This document shows, one piece after another, positions 1 through 11,214 of a stretch of 64,000 bases of DNA. The stretch spans positions 1 to 64,000 of the forward strand of contig NZ_JAFLDR010000009.1 of assembly GCF_017302275.1 (NCBI RefSeq), given 5' to 3'. Within the stretch, counting starts at the first letter, position 1. The number at the start of each line of letters is the position of its first letter. Both the position numbers and the translations under genes were made by a program. The stretch is from Sulfuritalea sp. (lineage in GTDB: Bacteria > Pseudomonadota > Gammaproteobacteria > Burkholderiales > Rhodocyclaceae). A model generated the notes under the pieces. The model made no database searches. It had not been told where the DNA came from and worked only from the letters and a program-made list of their open reading frames with translations.

Positions 1-202
1 CGAGCTGGGCCGGGCGGCCTCTTTCTGGCACGGCGCGAAGGGCATCGATGCCCCCTTCATCGAGCAGCCCTTTCCACGTATATACCGTTTGCCGTGCCAC
101 GCCCACCGCCTTGGCTACGTCCGAGCAGCCTTTGCCCGCGAGCAGCATCCGGCCTGCCTTCAATCGCTTCTTTGTTGCGTCGCTTAACCGCTTTTGTGCC
201 AT
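1..202 (-). CDS. IS630-like transposase, N-terminal part (runs off the left edge)
   Basis: The frame opens at an ATG at 202 and reads leftward off the window, so only 67 residues are visible. They form a helix-turn-helix DNA-binding segment (GCSDVAKAVGVARQTVYTW, about residues 24-42) followed by a G-I-D-A-L-R-x-x-P-E-R-G-R-P linker. That layout is typical of the N-terminus of IS630-family transposases, which bind terminal inverted repeats and use a C-terminal DDE domain not seen here. The neighbour to the right is tRNA-Asp. Base composition between 203 and 300 is AT-richer than the chromosome around it, which fits an element end. It could instead be a stand-alone HTH protein; the rest of the gene would decide. 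Confidence 0.7.
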   Translation of the reverse strand, partial: MAQKRLSDATKKRLKAGRMLLAGKGCSDVAKAVGVARQTVYTWKGLLDEGGIDALRAVPERGRPAQL

Positions 203-210
203 GACAACAT

Positions 211-232
211 TCTCCAATATCACCATTGGAGA
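211..232. repeat. Perfect inverted repeat before the transposase start
   Basis: Arms TCTCCAAT (211-218) and ATTGGAGA (225-232) are exact reverse complements around a 6-nt loop, 9 bp upstream of the transposase ATG. It may be a regulatory hairpin in the leader or a transposase binding site. No T-tract follows, so it is not an obvious terminator. Confidence 0.55.
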
Positions 233-297
233 TACAACGTTTCAGATGATCAAAAGTTGTCCTGTTTTACGGAAATATCAATAACTCCCAACATTTC

Positions 298-317
298 GCG
301 TGCAATTCATTGCACGC
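298..317. repeat. Palindrome upstream of tRNA-Asp
   Basis: Arms GCGTGCAAT (298-306) and ATTGCACGC (309-317) pair perfectly around two bases. The right arm contains the proposed -35 box of the tRNA promoter (310-315), so the palindrome could be an operator or a hairpin that stops transcription arriving from the IS element. Confidence 0.5.
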
Positions 318-338
318 CCCGGTCGCCTGTGGCACAAT
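310..338 (+). promoter_or_regulatory. Sigma-70-type promoter of tRNA-Asp
   Basis: TTGCAC (310-315) and CACAAT (333-338) are separated by exactly 17 bp, and the tRNA starts 17 bp after the -10 box. The bases just after the -10 (GCGCGCC) are GC-rich, like the discriminators of stringently controlled stable-RNA promoters. Promoter strength and control are inferred. Confidence 0.65.
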
Positions 339-354
339 GCGCGCCTTCCAACGC

Positions 355-431
355 GGAGTGGTAGTTCAGTTGGTTAGAATACCGGCCTGTCACGCCGGGG
401 GTCGCGGGTTCGAGTCCCGTCCACTCCGCCA
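355..431 (+). tRNA. tRNA-Asp (GTC)
   Basis: A 77-nt cloverleaf with encoded CCA. The acceptor stem GGAGTGG (355-361) pairs with CCACTCC (421-427); the discriminator is G428 and CCA is 429-431. The anticodon GTC is at 389-391 in loop CTGTCAC, and the T-loop GGTTCGAGTCC is present. It closely matches bacterial tRNA-Asp. Confidence 0.97.
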
Positions 432-442
432 AGTCACAAAAC

Positions 443-471
443 AAAAAAAGCGCCTTCCAGGGCGCTTTTTT
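443..471 (+). terminator. Rho-independent terminator after tRNA-Asp
   Basis: Stem GCGCC (450-454) and GGCGC (461-465) with a short loop, flanked by an A-run on the left and TTTTTT on the right. It lies 12 bp after the tRNA and could work in both directions. Confidence 0.85.
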
Positions 472-576
472 GTTGCCCGCAGTCCGCAGCGGAGCGACCC
501 ACGGCACAACCGTCGGTGCGCTGCGTCCGTGCCGGGCGGGGTATCATCCCGGCTGATTTCCGATTGGGCATCCGCG

Positions 577-2133
577 TTGAAAATTCCTCCCGTTGAACCC
601 GGCACCGTCGGCCCCTGTCCGGTGGCGCCCGACGCCCTGCAGGGCATCGTCCGTCAGCAGACCAATGCCGCACGCTGGAACGGCGCCGGCTGGCGCGAGT
701 TCGTCGCCGAACTGGGCGCCGCAGGCGTTGCGCTTGCCGAAGGCGCGGCGGCGACGGGCATCTACGCCACCGACGCGGGCGGCACCGCTTACGGCCTCCC
801 GCACGGCGTGCTGGTCGCGCGCAGCGCCGCGCAGGTGGCCGCGCTGCTGATGGCGGCGCAGGCGCATCGCGTGCCGGTCACGGTGCGCGGCGGCGGCCTT
901 ACCACCGAGGGCGAATCGGTCGCCTATGGCGGCGTTCTGCTCGACATGACCGGCATGGGCCGCGTGCTGGCGATAGATGCAGAAGCAATGACCGTGCGCA
1001 CGGAGGCCGGCATCTATTGGCACGACCTGGCCGAGGAACTGCGCCGCGCAGGGCTCGACTACCTCTCGGCGCCGCTCAACATGACATCGTCGGTGGGTGG
1101 CACGCTGGGTGTCGGCGGCATCGACGTGAATTCGGCGCGCCTGGGTTGCAGCGCCGATCAGGCGATCTCGCTGCAGGTGGTGACGCCGACCGGAGAGATC
1201 GTCGAATGTTCCGACAGCGAGAACGCGGATCTCTTTCAGCGCGTGATCCTCGGCTACGGCCAGTTCGGCGTGATCACCGAGGCGACGCTGAAGATCCGCC
1301 CCTACACGCCGCTGTCCATGCACTACTACTATTACTCGACCTTGCGCGAGGCCATAGAAGACTTGCAGATGCTGGACGCCAACGACGCCAGCGACTACTC
1401 GGGCATCCTCACCATCATGGATTGCGCGGTGAACCTGCTGGTGGCCTTCGATTCGTCCGAGCGCGAGGCCGCGTTCAAGGCCACGTGGGAAAAGCGCCTG
1501 CGCGGCCATGGCGAATTCGGCTTCGCCCTGTGCGTGGCCGGTCACTACGCCATGCGGCCGTGGAAGCTCGGCGAAGCGCTGTACCTGCTGAAGCGCAAGC
1601 AGGCCGTCTTCCCGGAATTCCGTCGTGCCGAATTCCATCGCGACGGCCGCATGGAAGACCGCACCGTGGTCTTCTCGCGCGCGGTGTGGAAGCACTGGGG
1701 CTCGCGCAACATGGTGATCCCCGACCTGGCGACCTCGGCCGACAAGTTCATCGAGGCCGTCGAGCGCGGCAATGCCGTGTGCCGCAAGTTCTTCCCGCAT
1801 TACACGCTGTATTGCGTCGGCATCAAGCTGCGCGCGGAACACAAACCGCACTACGAGATGTCCTGCGTGCCGCCGGACGCCGCTGGCTGGGCTTACGGCT
1901 GCGAGTTCGAGCCGATGATCGAGGACGCGGTGTACAGCCGCGACCATTTCCAGTCCTTCAAGAATGCCATCTACGACATCGGCGTGGACCTCGGCGCCAG
2001 CTACTACCGCTTCGGCGGCATGATGAAGGGCTACATCCGCCGCGTCTTCGGCGATGCCCTGGTGGATCGGCATCTCGCCATGAAGCGCCGCGCCGACCCG
2101 GCGATGATCCTCAACCGCGACGTCATTTTCTGA
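577..2133 (+). CDS. FAD-binding PCMH-type oxidoreductase
   Basis: About 518 residues with a vanillyl-alcohol-oxidase/PCMH FAD-binding domain at about 75-250. Visible motifs are VTVRGGGLTTEG (flavin-binding turn), SSVGGTLGVGGI and GQFGVITEATL. The C-terminus GYIRRVFGDALVDRH resembles the end of DHCR24/cytokinin-oxidase-like enzymes. Such enzymes oxidise or reduce a carbon substrate through FAD; the substrate is unknown. The stop overlaps the next gene's ATG by one base, and a ferredoxin and a second flavoprotein follow, so electrons are probably passed between them. The start is uncertain: TTG 577 gives a full N-terminus, GTG 622 is an alternative, neither has a good ribosome site, and the first in-frame ATG lies inside the FAD domain. 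Confidence 0.82.
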   Translation: MKIPPVEPGTVGPCPVAPDALQGIVRQQTNAARWNGAGWREFVAELGAAGVALAEGAAATGIYATDAGGTAYGLPHGVLVARSAAQVAALLMAAQAHRVPVTVRGGGLTTEGESVAYGGVLLDMTGMGRVLAIDAEAMTVRTEAGIYWHDLAEELRRAGLDYLSAPLNMTSSVGGTLGVGGIDVNSARLGCSADQAISLQVVTPTGEIVECSDSENADLFQRVILGYGQFGVITEATLKIRPYTPLSMHYYYYSTLREAIEDLQMLDANDASDYSGILTIMDCAVNLLVAFDSSEREAAFKATWEKRLRGHGEFGFALCVAGHYAMRPWKLGEALYLLKRKQAVFPEFRRAEFHRDGRMEDRTVVFSRAVWKHWGSRNMVIPDLATSADKFIEAVERGNAVCRKFFPHYTLYCVGIKLRAEHKPHYEMSCVPPDAAGWAYGCEFEPMIEDAVYSRDHFQSFKNAIYDIGVDLGASYYRFGGMMKGYIRRVFGDALVDRHLAMKRRADPAMILNRDVIF

Positions 2134-3107
2134 TGTATTCGAGCGCCCATCCCCGCGCCTACTCGGCCTGCAGCGGCTGCAGTCTTTGCCGCCTGGTCTG
2201 CCCCATGTGGCGTGCCCGGCGCGATCCGTGCTACAGCCCGGAAGGCATCGCCAAGGCGCGCCAGAGCGGCGCGGCGCTTGCCGAACTGGCGCCCGCGCTG
2301 GAGGCCTGCACGCTGTGCGGCGCCTGCGATCCGGTGTGTCCGGAGGATATAGCCCTGTCGGCCATGATCATGGCCCTGCGTCGCGAACTGCCGCCGCATC
2401 CCGAACTCGTCGCGCTGCAGGTCGGCTACCGGCAGGCGGCCGAATCTGCCGCAGCCGACCCGGCGGGCGCGCTGCTGCTGCCGGGTGCCGCCATGCGCGC
2501 CGACCCGGCGCTGCACGAGAAAGTGACGGCCCTGCTCGGCATCCGCGCCGCGCAGGACGACGGCGCCGACATTGCCGTGGCGCTGGAAATCGGCGGGCAG
2601 ATCGCGCCGCAACGCCTGCGCCGCTTCCTCGACGGCCTCGATGGCCGCGGCCTGGTGGTCGGCGACGGCCTGCTGCTGGCCGCATTGAGGCGCTGGCTGC
2701 CCGCCGCGCGGCTGCAGGGCCTGGGCGAGGCGCTGGGCAACCTCAACGCCATCCGGCGCCGTATCGCCAGCGCCGACTTTTACGTGATCGAGGCGCGCGC
2801 CTACCATGCCGACCATGAACGCCTGGTGGCGCACTACGACGCGCTGCGCAAGGAAAGCGGCTGCGCCATGAACCTCGACCTGCAGCGCATCGCCATGCCT
2901 CCGCATGCCAGCGCCTATCCAGGCCTGCGCATCGGTTCGGCGCGCGAGGACCTGGCCCAGGCGCGCTGGCTGCTGCAGGGGCGCAACCCGGCACGCATCG
3001 TGGTCGAGAATGCGGCCGAGCGCGAAGTATTCCGGCGCGTGGCCGACGTGCCGGTGCTGCACCTGGCCGAGCTGGCCGCGTCGAACGAGGAAATTCATCA
3101 TGCGTGA
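2133..3107 (+). CDS. Ferredoxin-type protein with two 4Fe-4S clusters
   Basis: 324 residues. Two CxxCxxCxxxCP motifs lie near the N-terminus: C13, C16, C19, C23 and C59, C62, C65, C69, as in the iron-sulfur subunits of GlpC/GlcF-type oxidases. The CCG domains of those subunits are missing. The C-terminal 240 residues look alpha/beta and I do not recognise them. The start ATG overlaps the stop of the FAD oxidase and the end overlaps the next gene by 8 nt, so the three are translationally coupled. The likely role is electron transfer between the two flavoproteins or to the quinone pool (inference). Residues 209-216 (RRIASADF) are encoded by a copy of the dispersed 24-bp element. Confidence 0.85.
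   Translation: MYSSAHPRAYSACSGCSLCRLVCPMWRARRDPCYSPEGIAKARQSGAALAELAPALEACTLCGACDPVCPEDIALSAMIMALRRELPPHPELVALQVGYRQAAESAAADPAGALLLPGAAMRADPALHEKVTALLGIRAAQDDGADIAVALEIGGQIAPQRLRRFLDGLDGRGLVVGDGLLLAALRRWLPAARLQGLGEALGNLNAIRRRIASADFYVIEARAYHADHERLVAHYDALRKESGCAMNLDLQRIAMPPHASAYPGLRIGSAREDLAQARWLLQGRNPARIVVENAAEREVFRRVADVPVLHLAELAASNEEIHHA
2757..2780 (-). repeat. Dispersed 24-bp element, copy 1
   Basis: Reverse-orientation copy inside the ferredoxin gene. The complement reads AAAGTCGGCG, CTGGCG, AT, ACGGCG, a full match to the family consensus. Here it encodes R-R-I-A-S-A-D-F. Confidence 0.85.
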
Positions 3108-4311
3108 TGTCGATGTCGTCATCGTCGGCGCCAGCCTCGCCGCCGCCGCCGCCGCCAAGCGCACGGTCGACGCCGGACTGGAAACAGTGGTCCTCGAACG
3201 CAAGGAATTGCCGCGCCACAAGATCTGCAGCGGCATCCTCTCGCCGCGCGGCCACCGCTTCCTGCTGGAGAACTTCGGCCCGCTGCCGCGCGAAACGCTG
3301 CACGAGCCGACCTCCTGCCGCGGCGTCACCTTCCATTTCCCCTGCCGCGTCGAAATGCCGATGGATTTCTTCCACGGCACCACGCCGCACCTGCATCGCA
3401 AGTATTCCGACCACTGGGCGATCCAGCGCAGCGGCGCCGAGGTTCACGACCAGACTTCCTTCGCCGGGCTCGAGGAACGCACCGACCACATCATCGTCCA
3501 TGCCCGGCGCGGCGGCGAGCCCATCGAATACCGCGCGCGCCAGGTGATCGGCGCCGACGGCCCGAGTTCGCTGGTGGTGCGCGCGGTCTATCCGGATTAT
3601 CCCAAGCAGATCCCCTGGTTCTTCGTCGGCCAGAAGTTCCACGAGATCATCGACTGCCCCTTGTCCCCGGATTACTTCCATTTCTGGTTCCACCCAGGCC
3701 TGGGACACTACACTTGGAGCCACGCCCGCGACGGGCGCCAGATCGTCGGTGTCGGCTTCAAGCGCGGCGACAATTTCGCCAGGAAGCACCAGGTGGTCGA
3801 GCAGTACCTGAAGGACAAGCACGGCGTGCAGCTGAAGCCGGCCGACGATGACCACGAGGGCTGCGCCGAGAACTTCGGCCCCTCGCTGATCAACCGCTAC
3901 GTCTTCGGCAAGGGCAATGTGCTGGTCACCGGCCAGGCCGCCGGTTTCCTCAACATGATCGGCGAGGGCATGAGCTGCGCCCTGCACTCGGGGGCGATCT
4001 CCGGCGAGGCCATCGTCGAAGCGGCGCGACGCAACCGGCCGGTGCAGGAGATCTACCGCAAGATGATTGCCTCGGAAGTACGGCGTTGCAGCGACCAGTG
4101 GAACCCGCTCAAGATCGCCTTCGACCGGCCGCATGAAGCGGATTTTCCGGAGGCGCTGCTGAAGCTCTCCTGGCGCGAGCGCAAGCTGGTGTTGCGCGAC
4201 ATGTGGAACTTCATCGTGCTGTTCAAGGAATTTAAGTGGGGCCGCCAGATCGCGGCGGCGGCGCTGCAGCGGCCGCTGCTCGGCGGCTACCCGCTGCAGA
4301 AGTGGTTGTAG
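3100..4311 (+). CDS. Geranylgeranyl-reductase-like FAD-dependent oxidoreductase
   Basis: 403 residues. The N-terminus VDVVIVGASLAAAAAAKRT is a Rossmann FAD-binding beta-alpha-beta unit with a modified GxGxxG, followed by an acidic end (VVLERK). CSGILSPRG is a typical second motif of the geranylgeranyl reductase/tryptophan halogenase superfamily. Near residue 280 the segment NVLVTGQAAGFLNMIGEGMS corresponds to the family's GDAAGF motif with the Asp replaced by Gln. Family members reduce isoprenoid double bonds or hydroxylate aromatics; the substrate here is unknown. The gene overlaps the ferredoxin gene by 8 nt, and that protein may supply its electrons. Confidence 0.8.
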   Translation: MRDVDVVIVGASLAAAAAAKRTVDAGLETVVLERKELPRHKICSGILSPRGHRFLLENFGPLPRETLHEPTSCRGVTFHFPCRVEMPMDFFHGTTPHLHRKYSDHWAIQRSGAEVHDQTSFAGLEERTDHIIVHARRGGEPIEYRARQVIGADGPSSLVVRAVYPDYPKQIPWFFVGQKFHEIIDCPLSPDYFHFWFHPGLGHYTWSHARDGRQIVGVGFKRGDNFARKHQVVEQYLKDKHGVQLKPADDDHEGCAENFGPSLINRYVFGKGNVLVTGQAAGFLNMIGEGMSCALHSGAISGEAIVEAARRNRPVQEIYRKMIASEVRRCSDQWNPLKIAFDRPHEADFPEALLKLSWRERKLVLRDMWNFIVLFKEFKWGRQIAAAALQRPLLGGYPLQKWL

Positions 4312-4315
4312 GTGA

Positions 4316-6250
<1,935 letters not shown>

Positions 6251-6254
6251 AGAA

Positions 6255-6278
6255 GCCGAAGGACTTGCGTCCCTCGGC
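6255..6278 (+). terminator. Hairpin between pgm and metY, possible terminator
   Basis: GCCGA (6255-6259) plus GGAC (6261-6264) pair with GTCC (6269-6272) plus TCGGC (6274-6278), with one A-C mismatch. It sits between the 3' ends of two convergent genes, a usual terminator position, but lacks a clean T-tract. Confidence 0.4.
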
Positions 6279-6304
6279 CATTGTTGCGTCGGCTTGCGAC
6301 CGGT

Positions 6305-7576
<1,272 letters not shown>

Positions 7577-7632
7577 GTTCGGGCTTCCTCCGGTCGATGG
7601 GACGCGGAAGTATAGGGTCAATGGGCGCACTT

Positions 7633-8445
7633 ATGAAACGGGTCATGCTCGCGCTGCTGCTGTGGAGCACCCTGGCCTGGGGCCAGGCGCTGGAGATCAT
7701 CGAGCTGCGGCATCGCAGCGCCGAACAGCTGCTGCCGCAGCTCGCGTCCTTCGTCGAGCCGGGCGGCGCGATCACGGGCATGAACGACAAGCTCTTCCTG
7801 CGCGCATCGAGGCGCAACCAGGCCGAGATCCGCGACCTGGTCGCCGCCCTCGACAGGCCCCTGCGGCGGTTGATGATCAGCGTGCGCCAGGACGGCGCCG
7901 ACAGCGGCGCCGAGCGCGGCGCGGGAGTCTCCGGTCGCGTGGAAGTCGGCGTCCCACGGGGACTTCCTCCGGTCGCCGGCGGCACGGCGATTACCGGCCA
8001 CGGCCACCTCTACCAGTCCGACAGCAGCAGCCGGCGCGACATCTCGCAGCAGGTGCAGACCATCGACGGCGGCCGCGCCGCGATCCTGGTCGGCCAGTCG
8101 CTGGTGCTGCCCTTGCGCCAGGTGATCCTGACCCCGCTCGGCGTCGTGGTCTCCGAATCCCTGGTGCAGCGCGACCTCGGCACCGGCTTCGTCGCCGTGC
8201 CGCGCCTCAATGGCGATCGCATCTCCCTGGAGATCAGCCCGCGCGACGACACGCCGGGGCCGCTGCCGGGCTCGGTGAATACCCAGCGCCTGCTCACCAC
8301 GGTCAGCGGCCGCCTCGGCGAATGGCTGGAGCTGGGCGGTTCGGTCGGCGAACAGAGCGGCAGCACCGGCGGGATCACCAGCTACGGCACCCAGTCGGCG
8401 TCGCGCCAGCGCCGGCTTTTGCTCAAGGTCGACGAACTGCCCTAG
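7633..8445 (+). CDS. Orphan secretin-domain (type II/III secretion-like) exported protein
   Basis: About 270 residues. A signal peptide (MKRVMLALLLWSTLAWGQA) precedes a short secretin N0-type domain (ALEIIELRHRSAEQLLPQL to LVAALDRPLRRLMI) like those of PulD/PilQ-type proteins. A Ser/Gly-rich linker and a beta-rich C-terminal part (GQSLVLPLRQVILTP) follow. It is far shorter than a real secretin and lacks the pore-forming barrel. No secretion or pilus genes are nearby, so it may be a periplasmic accessory protein. ATG 7621 is an alternative start four codons upstream. Residues 105-119 come from the long form of the dispersed repeat, in the linker. Confidence 0.75.
   Translation: MKRVMLALLLWSTLAWGQALEIIELRHRSAEQLLPQLASFVEPGGAITGMNDKLFLRASRRNQAEIRDLVAALDRPLRRLMISVRQDGADSGAERGAGVSGRVEVGVPRGLPPVAGGTAITGHGHLYQSDSSSRRDISQQVQTIDGGRAAILVGQSLVLPLRQVILTPLGVVVSESLVQRDLGTGFVAVPRLNGDRISLEISPRDDTPGPLPGSVNTQRLLTTVSGRLGEWLELGGSVGEQSGSTGGITSYGTQSASRQRRLLLKVDELP
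7943..7989 (+). repeat. Dispersed element, long form (copy 2)
   Basis: Begins AAGTCGGCG and ends GGCACGGCG like the 24-bp family, but the middle carries about 23 extra bases including CCCACGGGGACTTCC and CGGTCGCCGG. It encodes V-G-V-P-R-G-L-P-P-V-A-G-G-T-A in the secretin-like protein. A second long copy, in the same reading, lies in lapD. Confidence 0.8.
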
Positions 8446-8562
8446 CCCGGATATTTCACCAGCCCCATGATTTGGGCGCGTAGATATGCTGGACAGGTTG
8501 ATCGTGATGCGAGCGGGGGTATTTGATCAAATTTTGATCGAATACGCGAACTTCATACGGAC

Positions 8563-8614
8563 GCCCCCCAACCCCCGAAGATCACCATGTCGGGAGCGCT
8601 CTCGTTTGTCGCCA
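8563..8614 (-). pseudogene. Possible fragment of a glucose-6-phosphate dehydrogenase start
   Basis: From ATG 8614 the minus strand reads MATNESAPDMVIFGG and then loses the family pattern. This resembles the N-terminus of Zwf, whose NADP-binding motif usually reads V-I-F-G-A/G-T-G-D-L. Only about 17 codons match, so this could be chance or a short leftover of recombination. Confidence 0.3.
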
Positions 8615-8722
8615 TGGGGTCGCCAAGGCGTTGGCGGCGACGAGGTAGATGTCGCGCAGCGGATGGTGCGATGCCAGCAGGATGCGGATTCGCCGCGTAT
8701 TGCGAATCGCCGCCGCGGGTAT

Positions 8723-8746
8723 GCCGTGCCGCCAGCGCCGACTTTT
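8723..8746 (-). repeat. Dispersed 24-bp element, copy 3 (intergenic)
   Basis: The complement of 8723-8746 reads AAAAGTCGGCG, CTGGCG, GC, ACGGC. It is an almost complete family copy and lies outside any gene, which shows the sequence is not kept only for its peptide. Confidence 0.75.
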
Positions 8747-8826
8747 CACCTGCTTCGCCATTCACTGACTCTTGCGTGCCCGGAACGGAGCGCCGGAGTC
8801 CGAAGGGAGTCGGAGACCGATCGCCG

Positions 8827-11214
8827 CTATGTGACAGTTGCCGGCGCGGCGGCCTTTTCGGTCTTTTGCAGCCAGCCCAGCAAACTCGCATACAGCACCT
8901 TGGGCGTCACCGGCTTGCCGATATGGTCGTTCATGCCTGCGGCCAGGCAGAGGGCGCGATCCTCGTCGAAGGCGTTGGCCGTGAGGGCCAGGATCGGGAT
9001 ATCCGCCCCGGAAGGCAGTTGGCGGATGGCGCGCGTCGCGTCCAGTCCGTTCATCACCGGCATCTGCATGTCCATCAGGATCAGTGCGCAATCGCCGCCA
9101 CGCGCCATTTCCACCGCTTCCTTGCCGTTGGCCGCCAGGGCGGGGACCAGGCCGGCTTCCCGCAGCAGGAAGACCATGACCTCGCGGTTCACCGGCTCGT
9201 CTTCCGCAAGCAGGATGCGGGTGCCTGCAAAGCGGCGCGCCAGCATCGCCTGCTGCGATTCGCCGGGCGCCGCGGCGGCGGCCAGCGGCGCCGCAACCGC
9301 GAGCCGCAGCCGGACCGTGGCCCAGAACGTGCTGCCCTTGCCTTCCTCGCTGACGACGCCCACGTCGCCGCCCATCAGCTGGGCGATGCGCTTCGAGATG
9401 ACCAGGCCGAGGCCCGTGCCGCCATACTGGCGCGTCATCGAGTTATCGGCCTGGGTGAAGGAGCGGAACAGCCGCGCCTGCTGCTTCGCGCTGATGCCGA
9501 TGCCCTGGTCGGCCACTTCCAGGCGCAGCAACAGGCCGTCGGCGTCTTCCGCGACGCGGCGCGCGCGCAGGCTGATCAGGCCGCTCGGCGAGAACTTGAC
9601 GGCATTGCCGACGAAGTTGATCAGGATCTGTTGCAGGCGCATCGCGTCGCCGTGCAACTGGGCGGGCAGCGCCGGATCGATGTCGGAGATCAGGCGGAGG
9701 CCCTTGGCCCGTGCGGCTTCCTCCTGCATGTGCAGCGTGTCGTCGAGCACCTTGCCGAGCGAAAAGTCCTGCTCGTCGAGGACCATGCGCTCGGCTTCGA
9801 TCTTGGACAGGTCGAGGATGTCGTTGATGACGGAAAGCAGGTGCCGGGCGGAATCCTGGCTCTTGTTCAGCCAGTCGATCTGCTGCGGATCCGTCGCCCG
9901 GCGCAGCACCATGCCGGTCATGCCCATGATGCCGTTCATCGGCGTGCGCAGCTCGTGGCTCATGTTGGCAAGGAAAGCGCTCTTGGCGCGGTTGGCGGCT
10001 TCGGCCGCGTCGCGCGCGGCCGCCAGTTCGGCGGTGCGGGACGCCACCAGTTCTTCGAGGTGGTGGCGGTGTCCCTCGAGTTCGAGTTCGGCTGACTTGC
10101 GTTCGGTGACGTCGCGCGAGAGCACCATGAAGCGCGGCTCCTCGCCCGCGGCAACCTCCTTGCGCGCGGCCGACAGTTCGAACCACCGCGTGCCGAGGGG
10201 CAGTGGCAGCGCAAACTGGTGTCCGCTCGACCGTCCCTCCCGGTTGGCCTTTTGCAAGGCCTGCAGGCAGGTCGCGGCCGCATCGGCGGGCAGGACATCG
10301 CTTACCGTGCGACCGATCAGGCTGTCCGCCGGGGCCGCCAGCAGGTCATCGCGCGGGGAAAACACCTCGTGGTAACGCCCGTCCAGACCGACCTCGAACA
10401 TCAGGTCAGGGATCGCATCGAGCGTGGCCTGGAGCTGGTTCCGGGTGCCGAGGATTTCGGCCTCTATCCTCTTGCGCTCGACCAGTTCGGCATTGAGGCT
10501 GGTGTTGTTCCTTTCCAGCGAGGACAGCATCGCATTGAAGCCGTGCGCCAGCTCGCCGATCTCGTCGTTGCTCACGATCCGCGCGCGCTGGCTGTGGTCG
10601 CCTTCGCGTTCGACCTTGCGCATCACTGCGGTGAGATCTTCGATGGGGCGGATGACCGTCCCGCTCAAGCGCCGGAACATCAGGTTGGCAGCAACCAGGA
10701 TCAGGACGCCGATCAGCATGCCGGCACCGACCGTCAGCAGCATGTCGCGGTTGATCCTGTCCAGGCTGGCGACGATCATCAGGCGCGCGGAACTGCCGGT
10801 CGCGGAAACTATGTTGCGGGCCACGCCATGGCGATGCAATGTCGTGAATTCGTCTTGTGCCGAAAGCAGCGCTATGCTGTGGTCGGTCGCGGCGCTGCCG
10901 TCCCTCCTGTAGCGCGCAAAGACCTTGCCATCGGTCAGTATGATGGTGGCGTCATGGACATCGGGATAGTGGTGCAGGGCATCCAGCGTCTGTTGGGCGA
11001 AGCCGGCGTCGCCGAAGGCCACTGCGGCATCGAGGCTGCCCGCCAGCACGACGGCCTGCGTGTTGAGGTTCTGGTGGGCGATCACCCGCGCCTGCTGGTA
11101 CAGGTAAGTCAGCGAGATCATGCAGGTGGCCAGGATCGCGGAAATGGCGACGGCGAGGAAGATGCGCGTCAGCCGGGTGGCGATCGGACGCAGGGTCGAC
11201 GGGGTGTCGCTCAT
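8827..11214 (-). CDS. CHASE8-HAMP-PAS hybrid sensor histidine kinase
   Basis: 795 residues. TM1 (about 16-38), a periplasmic CHASE8-like domain (about 40-155, with LAGSLDAAVAFGD and ALHHYPDVHDA), TM2 (161-180), HAMP (181-240), PAS (258-372), coiled linker, HisKA with His420 in MSHELRTPMN, HATPase with GIGISAKQQARLF and GGTGLGLVIS, and a C-terminal receiver with Asp715 in LILMDMQMP. It autophosphorylates in response to a periplasmic signal and relays to its own receiver; an Hpt partner is not in view. ATG 11214 overlaps the stop of the YfiR gene (ATGA), so the two are coupled. CHASE8 is the sensor type of YfiN, which YfiR controls, so this kinase is probably regulated by its neighbour. Confidence 0.9.
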   Translation of the reverse strand: MSDTPSTLRPIATRLTRIFLAVAISAILATCMISLTYLYQQARVIAHQNLNTQAVVLAGSLDAAVAFGDAGFAQQTLDALHHYPDVHDATIILTDGKVFARYRRDGSAATDHSIALLSAQDEFTTLHRHGVARNIVSATGSSARLMIVASLDRINRDMLLTVGAGMLIGVLILVAANLMFRRLSGTVIRPIEDLTAVMRKVEREGDHSQRARIVSNDEIGELAHGFNAMLSSLERNNTSLNAELVERKRIEAEILGTRNQLQATLDAIPDLMFEVGLDGRYHEVFSPRDDLLAAPADSLIGRTVSDVLPADAAATCLQALQKANREGRSSGHQFALPLPLGTRWFELSAARKEVAAGEEPRFMVLSRDVTERKSAELELEGHRHHLEELVASRTAELAAARDAAEAANRAKSAFLANMSHELRTPMNGIMGMTGMVLRRATDPQQIDWLNKSQDSARHLLSVINDILDLSKIEAERMVLDEQDFSLGKVLDDTLHMQEEAARAKGLRLISDIDPALPAQLHGDAMRLQQILINFVGNAVKFSPSGLISLRARRVAEDADGLLLRLEVADQGIGISAKQQARLFRSFTQADNSMTRQYGGTGLGLVISKRIAQLMGGDVGVVSEEGKGSTFWATVRLRLAVAAPLAAAAAPGESQQAMLARRFAGTRILLAEDEPVNREVMVFLLREAGLVPALAANGKEAVEMARGGDCALILMDMQMPVMNGLDATRAIRQLPSGADIPILALTANAFDEDRALCLAAGMNDHIGKPVTPKVLYASLLGWLQKTEKAAAPATVT

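Larger units (their letters stand above)
8446..8826. other. 380-bp intergenic region, mostly non-coding
   Basis: Lies between the convergent secretin-like gene and the hybrid kinase. It holds an AT-rich perfect palindrome ATTTGATCAAAT (8521-8532), a possible zwf-like remnant (8563-8614, minus strand) and one copy of the 24-bp element (8723-8746). No intact gene or clear terminator is visible. Confidence 0.6.

Noticed and set aside
310-576. Upstream extension of the FAD oxidase frame to 310
   Set aside because: It would run through the tRNA-Asp gene and its terminator, and the added residues match no family.
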